Shown piece after piece: positions 50,058 to 57,911 of a stretch of DNA of 64,000 nt. The notes under the pieces were generated by a model. The model did no database searches, was not told where the DNA came from, and saw only the letters and a list, made by a program, of their open reading frames with translations. The position numbers and the translations under genes were made by a program. The stretch comes from Caldicellulosiruptor saccharolyticus DSM 8903 (GTDB taxonomy: Bacteria; Bacillota; Thermoanaerobacteria; Caldicellulosiruptorales; Caldicellulosiruptoraceae), in contig NC_009437.1 of NCBI RefSeq assembly GCF_000016545.1, positions 1,095,501 to 1,159,500 of the forward strand, in the 5' to 3' direction. Within the stretch, counting starts at the first letter, position 1. Every line of letters begins with the position of its first letter.

Positions 50058-52088
50058 ATGGCTAAAATCAAACTGAAAAAATTCCTTTATGGCGGAGATT
50101 ATAATCCTGACCAGTGGTCAGAAGATGTTTGGGAACAAGATATTGAGTTTATGAAGTATTACAATGTAAATGCAGTGTCAATGCCAATATTCTCATGGGC
50201 TCAGCTTCAGCCAAGTGAGGACAAGTTTACGTTTGAGTGGCTTGACAGAATAATTGATAAGCTCTATTCAAATGGTATTCATGTCATCTTAGCAACACCA
50301 ACAGCATCTCAACCTGCGTGGCTGTCAAAAAAGTATCCTGACGTATTGCCTGTTGATATTCATGGAAGAAAGAGAAAACATGGGGCAAGGCAGAATTACT
50401 GCCCCAACAGTCCAAACTTCAAAAATGCAGCAAGAAGAATTGTTGAACAGATGGCAAAAAGATACAAAGACCATCCGGCGATTATAATGTGGCATATCAG
50501 CAACGAATATGGTCCTTACTGCTACTGTGAAAACTGCGCTAAAGCCTTTAGAGAGTGGCTAAAAGAAAGATATAAAACATTGGATGAGCTTAACAAGAGA
50601 TGGAACACAGCTTTCTGGGGACATACATTCTATGATTGGGATGAGATAGAAGTTCCATCGTATCTGAACGAAGAATATGAATATATGCCAGGCAGACAAA
50701 AAAGCTCATTCCAGGGACTTTCGCTTGATTACAAAAGGTTTATGTCAGACAGCCTTCTAAATCTTTATAAGATGGAAGTTGAGATTATCAAAAAATACAT
50801 GCCAGATGTGCCTGTTACAACAAACCTTATGGGTCCATTTAAACCACTCGATTACCATAAATGGGCACAGTATATGGATGTAGTTTCGTGGGACAATTAT
50901 CCTTCTATCAAAGACTCTCCACATTCTATAGCTTTCAAGCATGACCTTATGCGAGGACTTAAAAGGGACCAGTCATTTATATTAATGGAACAGACACCAA
51001 GCCAGACAAATTGGCAGTGGTATAATTCAGCAAAACGCCCTGGAATGATAAGACTTTTGAGCTACCATGCAATAGCTCATGGTGCGGACTCTGTTTTGTA
51101 TTTCCAGTGGAGACAGTCGGTTGGGTCGTGTGAAAAATTCCACTCTGCAATGGTACCACATGCTGGGCACTTGAATACAAGGGTTAGCAAAGAGCTAAAA
51201 CAAATTGGCGATGAGCTTTTGCGCTTAGATGAGATTTTAGAATCAGTAAACAAAAGCGATGTAGCACTTTTGTTTGACTGGGAAAACTGGTGGGCACTTG
51301 AAGAGAGTATGGGATTTAGAAATGACATTTCGTATTTAGAGCACATTGATTCGTATTACAAGGCTTTGTATAAACTCAAAACAAACGTAGATGTTGTTGA
51401 CCCAACCGAAGATTTATCAAGGTATAAACTTGTTGTTGCACCACTTTTGTATTTGCTCGATAGCAATACTGCAAAGAATATAGAAGAGTACGTGAAAAAT
51501 GGAGGAATATTTATTACCACCTTCCTATCAGGTCTTGTTGATGAGAACGACAGGGTAATTCTTGGAGGATATCCTGGCTGGTTCAGAAAACTTTTGGGAA
51601 TCTGGATTGAGGAGATTGATGCGCTCTTTCCAGATATGAAAAACGCAATCATTCTTGAGAAGCCACTTGGAACACTTGATGGCAGGTATGAGTGCGACTT
51701 TATATGTGATGTCATTCACTCAGAAGGAGCAAAAGTGCTTGCTTATTATGAGCAGGACTATTATAAAGGGATGCCAGCTATTTTGGAAAATACATATGGC
51801 AGTGGCAAGTCAGTGTATATAGGTACAAGACCAGAGCAAAAGGTTATAGAAGGACTTATCAAGTACTATGCTGATATGGCTGGTGTAAAACCAATTTTGC
51901 CTGTACCAGAAGGTGTTGAGGTTACAAAACGAACAAAGGATGGAAAAGAGTATATTTTCCTTTTAAATTTCAATAATTACGATGTATGTATTGAGTTGCC
52001 ACAAGAATTCTATGAACTGATAACGCAAAAGCTATTTGGTGGCAGAGTAGTTCTGAGAGCAAAAGAAGTTATGATATTAAGAAAATAA
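50058..52088 (+). CDS. Beta-galactosidase, glycoside hydrolase family 42
   Basis: A 676-residue intracellular GH42 enzyme without signal peptide. TIM barrel N-terminal domain with the acid/base Glu150 (HISNEYG) and the nucleophile Glu311 (LMEQTPSQ); a zinc-type cysteine set is visible at Cys115 and in CYCENC (~155-160). The middle trimerisation domain (~395-610) and the C-terminal beta domain (~615-676) are present. Length is normal. AAGGAGG ribosome site; probably co-transcribed with the ASRT-family gene. Likely cleaves beta-galactosides or related plant oligosaccharides taken up by the cell. Confidence 0.95.
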   Translation: MAKIKLKKFLYGGDYNPDQWSEDVWEQDIEFMKYYNVNAVSMPIFSWAQLQPSEDKFTFEWLDRIIDKLYSNGIHVILATPTASQPAWLSKKYPDVLPVDIHGRKRKHGARQNYCPNSPNFKNAARRIVEQMAKRYKDHPAIIMWHISNEYGPYCYCENCAKAFREWLKERYKTLDELNKRWNTAFWGHTFYDWDEIEVPSYLNEEYEYMPGRQKSSFQGLSLDYKRFMSDSLLNLYKMEVEIIKKYMPDVPVTTNLMGPFKPLDYHKWAQYMDVVSWDNYPSIKDSPHSIAFKHDLMRGLKRDQSFILMEQTPSQTNWQWYNSAKRPGMIRLLSYHAIAHGADSVLYFQWRQSVGSCEKFHSAMVPHAGHLNTRVSKELKQIGDELLRLDEILESVNKSDVALLFDWENWWALEESMGFRNDISYLEHIDSYYKALYKLKTNVDVVDPTEDLSRYKLVVAPLLYLLDSNTAKNIEEYVKNGGIFITTFLSGLVDENDRVILGGYPGWFRKLLGIWIEEIDALFPDMKNAIILEKPLGTLDGRYECDFICDVIHSEGAKVLAYYEQDYYKGMPAILENTYGSGKSVYIGTRPEQKVIEGLIKYYADMAGVKPILPVPEGVEVTKRTKDGKEYIFLLNFNNYDVCIELPQEFYELITQKLFGGRVVLRAKEVMILRK

Positions 52089-52118
52089 AGCATTTTTAAC
52101 CGCAATTTGCTAATTATA

Positions 52119-52160
52119 TGGGACTCTTCAAATTGTTTTTTGAAGGGTCCCAGTTTTTTG
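52119..52160 (+). terminator. Terminator after the GH42 gene
   Basis: TGGGACTCTTCAAA / TTTGAAGGGTCCCA, a 14-bp stem with one G-U pair, followed by GTTTTTTG. Confidence 0.9.
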
Positions 52161-52245
52161 ATATGACCTTAAACTATTGAAATAGAATATATATTCGGTT
52201 ATTATATAGTTATGAAGTCAAAGAATAAACAAAGAAGTGATTGAA

Positions 52246-53493
52246 ATGGATATTCTTGAAAAACTTCAGATACTGGGTGCAGCAGCAAAGTACGATGTTT
52301 CTTGTGCATCCAGTGGTAGCAAACGAGAAATAAATTATGGTATTGGTTCAACTTTTACAGCAGGTATTTGCCACAGCTGGACAGATGATGGCAGGTGTAT
52401 ATCTCTTTTGAAGATTCTCTTTACAAACGAATGCATCTTTGACTGTGCCTATTGTATCAATAGAAAGAGCAATGATATAAAAAGAGCAACCTTTACTTCT
52501 CATGAGGTTGCTGAGCTTACCATGAATTTTTACAAGAGAAATTACATTGAAGGGCTTTTTCTAAGTTCTGCTATCAAAAACTCTCCTGACTGGACAATGG
52601 AGATGTTGTACAAAACAGTATATCTTTTGCGCTACAAGTATCAGTTCAATGGATATATTCACGTAAAAGCAATCCCATATGCATCACTCGATTTGATTAG
52701 GAAAACAGGTTTTTTAGCTGATAGAATGAGTGTCAATATTGAACTTCCGTCTGAAAAGAGCCTGAAGCTTCTTTGTCCAAACAAAACAAAAGAGAGCATT
52801 TTAAAACCGATGGAGTTTATAACAAGAGTAGGTGAAGAAGAAAGAAATTTTGTCTCAGCAGGCCAAAGCACTCAGATGATAATAGGTGCAACAGACGATA
52901 GTGATCGAAAGATTATTTTACTCAGCCAGCATCTTTACAAAAAATTTAAGCTCAAAAGAGTGTACTATTCTGCCTATACACCTGTAAATGAGGATCCAAG
53001 GATTTTGAAAGTTGAAAAACCTCCACTTTTAAGAGAGCATAGATTATATCAAGCAGACTGGCTGATTAGGGTTTATAATTTTTCTGCTGATGAGCTTTTT
53101 GAAAAGGATGAAAACCTTGACCTTGAAGTTGACCCAAAAGTAATGTGGGCGCTCAGACACCTTGACAAATTCCCCGTTGAGGTAAACAAAGCAAACTATG
53201 AAGAGCTAATAAGAGTGCCGGGAATAGGTATAAAAAGTGCGAGAAGGATTATCAAAAACAGAGTATTTCATTCTCTTGACTTTGATGACTTGAAAAAGAT
53301 AGGAGTTGTTTTAAAAAGAGCAAAGTTTTTCATAACGTGCAACGGTAAGACTTATGAAAGGCATTTGATTGACCTTCAGCCAGAAAAAATAAAATTACAA
53401 CTGACAGAAAAAGCAGCGGCTCAGCAAAGAATGCAGCAGCTTTCCTTTTTTGATAAAGAGGTTTTCACATCAGTAATAACTGGGGAGATTTAG
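52246..53493 (+). CDS. Putative DNA modification/repair radical SAM protein
   Basis: Radical SAM enzyme of ~415 residues in the family typically linked to uracil-DNA-glycosylase-like proteins (TIGR03916 type). Cluster motif CIFDCAYCINR, then a GLFLSSAIKNSPD stretch typical of the family, and a C-terminal helix-hairpin-helix DNA-binding region (LIRVPGIGIKSARRIIKNR, ~residues 325-343). ATG 52246 is placed 7 nt after AAGTGA; GTG 52237 is in frame. One base separates its stop from the DUF4130 gene, its usual partner. Confidence 0.9.
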   Translation: MDILEKLQILGAAAKYDVSCASSGSKREINYGIGSTFTAGICHSWTDDGRCISLLKILFTNECIFDCAYCINRKSNDIKRATFTSHEVAELTMNFYKRNYIEGLFLSSAIKNSPDWTMEMLYKTVYLLRYKYQFNGYIHVKAIPYASLDLIRKTGFLADRMSVNIELPSEKSLKLLCPNKTKESILKPMEFITRVGEEERNFVSAGQSTQMIIGATDDSDRKIILLSQHLYKKFKLKRVYYSAYTPVNEDPRILKVEKPPLLREHRLYQADWLIRVYNFSADELFEKDENLDLEVDPKVMWALRHLDKFPVEVNKANYEELIRVPGIGIKSARRIIKNRVFHSLDFDDLKKIGVVLKRAKFFITCNGKTYERHLIDLQPEKIKLQLTEKAAAQQRMQQLSFFDKEVFTSVITGEI

Positions 53494-53494
53494 A

Positions 53495-54238
53495 ATGTAT
53501 AATGTTTTTTTGTATGATGGAACATTTGATGGGCTTTTGACATGTATAGATGAGATTTTATCTACACATATTAATGAAGATAAAGTTGTCATTGTAGAAA
53601 AAGATAAATATCAGCCCATGTTTTTTGATAGTCCAGTTTATGTAGCTTTGGATAAAAATAGAAGTCAAGGACTTCGGCAAAAAGTAATAAATGTTTCTGA
53701 TAAGGTCACTTTTAAAAAGATATATTATTGTTTTCTATCTGAAGCTCAAAACAAAGAAACGTATATCTATAAGTATATAAAGCTTATTTTAAAACACGGC
53801 AAAAAAGTTAAGTATCTTTACCATGATGATGTTGTCAATTTTGTTGAAAAGGCATCCAAGAATGTAAGCAGAGAAATAGGAAAGTATATGGAGCTTATGA
53901 GGTTTAATGAAATAAAGGGTGGAGTACTTTATGCCCAATTTGAACCTACAAATGATATATTAGTTCCTATTTCTTATTTTTTCAAAGAGAGGTTGAAGAG
54001 TTTCAAATGGATCATACATGACAAAAAAAGGAGCAAACTTTCGATTTATGATACCAGAATGATAAAGTTCCTCAATGGGATGAATTTAAATGCAAGCTTT
54101 TCAGATAATGAGAATTTGTATCAAAAGTTGTGGAAACTTTATTTCAAGACTATAGCAATTGAAGAAAGAAAGAATTTAAGATTACAGCGGCAAAATATGC
54201 CAAAGAAATATTGGAAGTATTTGATAGAAAAAAATTAG
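53495..54238 (+). CDS. DUF4130 (TIGR03915-type) DNA-metabolism protein
   Basis: A 247-residue partner of the preceding radical SAM protein. The start (YNVFLYDGTFDGLLTCIDEI) and the central/end segments (MRFNEIKGGVLYAQFEPTNDIL; WIIHDKKRSKLSIYD; KTIAIEERKNLRLQRQNMPKKYWKYL) match the family. In many organisms this domain is fused to a uracil-DNA glycosylase-like domain; here it stands alone. The specific reaction is not established. Its stop codon lies within the following terminator stem. Confidence 0.87.
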   Translation: MYNVFLYDGTFDGLLTCIDEILSTHINEDKVVIVEKDKYQPMFFDSPVYVALDKNRSQGLRQKVINVSDKVTFKKIYYCFLSEAQNKETYIYKYIKLILKHGKKVKYLYHDDVVNFVEKASKNVSREIGKYMELMRFNEIKGGVLYAQFEPTNDILVPISYFFKERLKSFKWIIHDKKRSKLSIYDTRMIKFLNGMNLNASFSDNENLYQKLWKLYFKTIAIEERKNLRLQRQNMPKKYWKYLIEKN

Positions 54239-54273
54239 GTGTATACCTTATTGGGCAGTGAGGTATACACCTA
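54236..54273. terminator. Perfect 13-bp bidirectional terminator
   Basis: TAGGTGTATACCT / AGGTATACACCTA, perfect over 13 bp with a 12-nt loop, between convergent genes. The first three bases are the stop codon of the DUF4130 gene. A/T tracts flank both sides. Confidence 0.85.
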
Positions 54274-54349
54274 ATCTTTTTGTGTACTCCAACCATATTA
54301 TCTCTTCCTTATTTGAGGGGGAGCAGTTTTTATATTTTAAGTATTAATC

Positions 54350-55420
54350 TCACTTTTTCTTACCATTTCCCTTATTCTCATTCTTATTTTTTTCTTTTTC
54401 TCTCTCTTTTTCTCTATTCTGTCCTTCCTGAATGTTCTGGTTCTTATTTAATATCCGTTCTTTCTCTTTTTCTTTATTTTGTTCTTTTTGAATATTTTGA
54501 TTCTTATTTTGAACTGGCAGTTTCAAAGAATTCTTCACTATATTTTCAATCTTTGTCAAGATGTCTGTATATAAATTCTTAACTTCAGTAATTTTATCAA
54601 CCTTTTGCTGATAGAGGGCAATTAACTCATTCAACGTAGCTACCATCTTGTTATAGTTATTTTCTTTTTTAGCTTGTTCATATTCTTTTGTCTTGATCTT
54701 TATTTGATTGTTTATTTGTTCTATTTGATATACCTTATCTTTTACAGTTGGCTGGACTTGGTCAGCTAAAAGCTTTATTTGGTAAACAGCTTGTGCCACA
54801 GTTGCTTCATTTTCATTTTTGTAAGTTTCTTGGTAGACTTTAAGGTCATTTAATTTTTGGGTAAGCTGTTTTGAGTACTCATCAATTTGTGAGGATGAAA
54901 GCTTTTTATTATTTATTTCTTTTTTGATTTGGGAAATTAGTTTATTTGCCTCATTGATTATCTTTTGCAGCTCTTGATTAAAGAATTTTTTGTCGTATCT
55001 TTGAGCAGCTGCGATATAACTGTTAATTTTTGCGCGCAGATGATTTACCTCAGCGTTGATTTTATTAAATTTTGATTTCAGCTGATTAATTTGTAATATT
55101 AACTTGGAGATATTCTTCTTTTGCTCTTTTGTTAACTTTTCAGACTCCTTAATGGTTATATTATCGTTGCTAATTGGTGGAATAACCTCTGGACCGCTTA
55201 CACTATAGGTAGAATTATAGGTTGTCGATGATGTTGAAGAACTGGTGGTGTTTGTAGTTGTTTGATAAGTTGAGTTTACTGTTGTGGTATACGTTGCACT
55301 GACTACAGTTTGATTATTTGTTGCAACTGATGAAGTTGTGCTTCCCTCTGCAAAAACAGGTAGTATTATTGAAAGTCCGAATACCAGAACTATTAGCAAA
55401 GTGACAAACTTTCTTTTCAT
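54350..55420 (-). CDS. Secreted coiled-coil protein with low-complexity ends
   Basis: A 356-residue exported protein. The signal peptide is residues 1-25 (ending VFA). It is followed by a Thr/Ser/Val-rich linker (~26-90), then a long helical region of heptad-like Lys/Gln/Ile/Leu sequence (~95-300), and a C-terminal tail of charged Lys/Glu/Asn repeats in which NKNQNIQxEQN-plus-EKE units occur twice. No enzyme motif and no SLH domain. Similar exported Lys/Glu-rich proteins in Firmicutes are of unknown function; this could be a wall or metal-interacting scaffold. It starts with a good GGAGG site at ATG 55420. Confidence 0.72.
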   Translation of the reverse strand: MKRKFVTLLIVLVFGLSIILPVFAEGSTTSSVATNNQTVVSATYTTTVNSTYQTTTNTTSSSTSSTTYNSTYSVSGPEVIPPISNDNITIKESEKLTKEQKKNISKLILQINQLKSKFNKINAEVNHLRAKINSYIAAAQRYDKKFFNQELQKIINEANKLISQIKKEINNKKLSSSQIDEYSKQLTQKLNDLKVYQETYKNENEATVAQAVYQIKLLADQVQPTVKDKVYQIEQINNQIKIKTKEYEQAKKENNYNKMVATLNELIALYQQKVDKITEVKNLYTDILTKIENIVKNSLKLPVQNKNQNIQKEQNKEKEKERILNKNQNIQEGQNREKEREKEKNKNENKGNGKKK

Positions 55421-55594
55421 AAGGAATAAACCTCCTTGTTAAATTTTCTCTTCTTAACTTATATAATACCCCATACATATATATTTTTCTTTTCTTTTAT
55501 GTTAAAAAAGTGTGTAAAATTATGATAGACAAATGTCCCATTTTGATGTAATATTTCAAAGAGAATTTAAATTTCAAAAGGGTGAAAAACAGAA

Positions 55595-56977
55595 ATGAAG
55601 TACGATGTTATCATTGTAGGAGCAGGTCCATGTGGTATATTTACTGCATATGAGCTTGTAAAACAAAACAAAGATGCAAAGATAATTATGTTTGAAAAAG
55701 GAAGAGACATTGAGTCGCGTGAGTGTCCAAAAAGAATTACAAATGTATGCGCAAATTGCAAACCTTGCAATATAACAACAGGCTTTTCGGGTGCGGGGGC
55801 TTTTTCTGATGGGAAACTTTCGCTTTCTCCAAACGTAGGAGGAAGAATTCAAGAATATGTTGGCCAAAGCAAAGCGTATGAGCTGATAAAATACGTAGAC
55901 AATATCTACCTTGAAAATGGGGCTGATACAAAGGTTTATGGCACGAATAGTCAAGTCATTGAAGAGATAAAAAGAAAGGCAACTGTTGCCAACCTCATGC
56001 TTGTTGAAAGTCCAATAAGGCATTTGGGTACTGAAGAGGCAAAAAAGATATATAAAAGACTTCAAGATTTTCTTTTAAACAACAATGTGGAGATAAAATT
56101 TAAAACTGCTGTCAAAGACTTGATAGTTGAAAATAACAAGGTTATAGGTGTTATAGCAGAGGATGAAAAAAGCTACGTTGGGAAAAATGTGGTTGTATGC
56201 GTTGGTCGTGAGGGTGCAAGTTGGCTTTCTAAAGTAATAGAAAAGTACAATATTCCGTGTGATAACAATAGAGTTGACATAGGTGTTAGAGTTGAAACAC
56301 CTAATCACATTTGGAAGGGCATTACTGAGCACCTGTATGAAAGCAAATTTATTTATTATACAAAAACCTTTGATGACAAAGTAAGGACATTTTGTATGAA
56401 CCCGGGCGGCTATGTTGCAGTTGAGCACTATGACAACTTGGCAGTTGTAAACGGCCACAGCTATAAGAACATCAAAAGCGACAATACAAACTTTGCATTG
56501 CTTGTCTCGAAACACTTTACAGATCCGTTCAAAGACAGTATAAAATATGGAAAGTACATTGCAGAACTTGCGAATATGCTATCTGGTGGCAAAGTTCTTG
56601 TGCAGCGGTATGGTGACTTTATTAGAGGAAGAAGGTCTAACGAAGAGAGAATAAGGAGAAACTCTGTTGTTCCTACATTGCAAGATGCAGTTGCAGGGGA
56701 TTTGAGCCTTGTTTTGCCTTACAGAATTATGCTTGATATAAAAGAGATGATAGAGGCTTTAGACTATGTTGTCCAGGGTGTTGCGTCGTTTGACACTCTT
56801 CTTTATGGTGTTGAAGTAAAGTTTTATTCAAATGAAGTAAAAGTAAAGCAGAACTTTGAATGTACTACAATCCAGAACCTTTATTTTGGAGGCGATGGTG
56901 CAGGAATTACAAGGGGGCTTATGCAAGCAAGTGTAAACGGTGTTTTAATTGCAAGAGATATTGCAGCAAAGCTATAA
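55595..56977 (+). CDS. FAD-dependent oxidoreductase (COG2509 type)
   Basis: A 460-residue flavoprotein. FAD motif VIIVGAGPCGIFTAYEL (residues 5-21), then a family-typical cysteine segment (CPKRITNVCANCKPC), GAGAFSDGKLSLSP, and the C-terminal GGDGAGITRGLMQASVNG FAD-closing motif. This family is widespread in anaerobes and annotated as uncharacterised FAD-utilising dehydrogenases. The substrate is unknown. Confidence 0.88.
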   Translation: MKYDVIIVGAGPCGIFTAYELVKQNKDAKIIMFEKGRDIESRECPKRITNVCANCKPCNITTGFSGAGAFSDGKLSLSPNVGGRIQEYVGQSKAYELIKYVDNIYLENGADTKVYGTNSQVIEEIKRKATVANLMLVESPIRHLGTEEAKKIYKRLQDFLLNNNVEIKFKTAVKDLIVENNKVIGVIAEDEKSYVGKNVVVCVGREGASWLSKVIEKYNIPCDNNRVDIGVRVETPNHIWKGITEHLYESKFIYYTKTFDDKVRTFCMNPGGYVAVEHYDNLAVVNGHSYKNIKSDNTNFALLVSKHFTDPFKDSIKYGKYIAELANMLSGGKVLVQRYGDFIRGRRSNEERIRRNSVVPTLQDAVAGDLSLVLPYRIMLDIKEMIEALDYVVQGVASFDTLLYGVEVKFYSNEVKVKQNFECTTIQNLYFGGDGAGITRGLMQASVNGVLIARDIAAKL

Positions 56978-56994
56978 AAAAATGATTGTGGCAG

Positions 56995-57022
56995 AGGTGG
57001 TCATTTTTTGACCACCTTTTTC
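56995..57022 (+). terminator. Terminator of the FAD oxidoreductase gene
   Basis: AGGTGGTCA / TGACCACCT stem (9 bp) with a T-only loop of 5 nt, followed by TTTTTC. Confidence 0.85.
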
Positions 57023-57045
57023 AATTTTAATATTTGCGATATAAT
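57018..57045 (+). promoter_or_regulatory. Promoter of the PHP-comEC-holA run
   Basis: Perfect TATAAT at 57040-57045 with TTTTCA 16 nt upstream (57018-57023), overlapping the end of the preceding terminator. Confidence 0.5.
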
Positions 57046-57071
57046 AGTTTGGAAAAAGAGGTGAGAATGTT

Positions 57072-57911
57072 TTGATAGACTTGCACGTCCATACAACTTT
57101 TTCAGACGGCACGTATTCGCCAGAGGATGTTGTTGAGCTTGCAAAGGAAAAGGGACTTTTTGCTATTGCAATTACTGATCATGACACAACAGATGGTGTA
57201 AAGATGGCGTTGAAAAAAGGAGAGGAGATTGGTCTAAAAATTATAAGCGGGGTTGAAATTAGCGCAGACTTTGAAATAGAAATGCATATATTAGGACTTT
57301 TTATAGATGTTGATAACAAGGTGTTACAAACCAAACTTAAAATGCTTGAGGTGTATAGAAAGGAAAGAAACCCAAAGATAATAGAAAAACTCAGAAAAAT
57401 GGGATACGACATTTCAATGGAGGATGTTGAGAAGGTTGCCTCAGGTGAGGTGATAGGAAGACCTCATATTGCACGTGTACTTGTTCAAAAGGGATATTTT
57501 GACAGTACAAAGGCTGTGTTTGAAAATCTTTTGGGTTTTGGAAAAGCTGCATATGTAAAAAAGGAAAAACTAAAGCCATATGAAGCAATTGGGGCTATAA
57601 AAGAAGCAAAAGGAATTGCCATCTTAGCACATCCTCACAAATATTTGTACCTTGAAGAAGGTCCAGAAAATGTATTCGAAGAGCTAAAAGAATATGGCTT
57701 AGACGGAATTGAAGTTTTTCATTCGGAGCACACAGAAAAAGAGACAAGAGAACTTTTGGAGATTGCAAAAAAGCTTGACTTTGTTGTAAGCGGCGGAAGT
57801 GATTTTCACGGAGCTAACAAACCTGATATTGAGATAGGAATTGGCAGAGGTAATTTGAATATAGAAGTAAGGATTTTGGAGGAGCTGGAAAGAAAGGTAG
57901 CAGGAAGATGA
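57072..57911 (+). CDS. PHP-domain phosphoesterase (nucleoside 3',5'-bisphosphate nuclease-like)
   Basis: A 279-residue PHP-superfamily protein. Metal ligands: DLHVHTTFSDGT (residues 3-14), ITDHDTTDG (35-43), SGVEIS (59-64), HPHKY (in the ~185-195 region) and SGGSDFHG (~248-255). Similar enzymes (YciV/RnaAM-like) hydrolyse nucleoside bisphosphates or trim 5' ends of short RNAs. TTG start with AGAGGTGAG upstream. The comEC start overlaps its stop by 4 nt. Confidence 0.9.
   Translation: MIDLHVHTTFSDGTYSPEDVVELAKEKGLFAIAITDHDTTDGVKMALKKGEEIGLKIISGVEISADFEIEMHILGLFIDVDNKVLQTKLKMLEVYRKERNPKIIEKLRKMGYDISMEDVEKVASGEVIGRPHIARVLVQKGYFDSTKAVFENLLGFGKAAYVKKEKLKPYEAIGAIKEAKGIAILAHPHKYLYLEEGPENVFEELKEYGLDGIEVFHSEHTEKETRELLEIAKKLDFVVSGGSDFHGANKPDIEIGIGRGNLNIEVRILEELERKVAGR

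Noticed and set aside
54280..54582. Hydrophobic 100-codon reading frame on the plus strand
   Set aside because: It is the antisense of the Lys/Glu-rich tail of the secreted coiled-coil gene, which has a signal peptide, ribosome site and longer frame.
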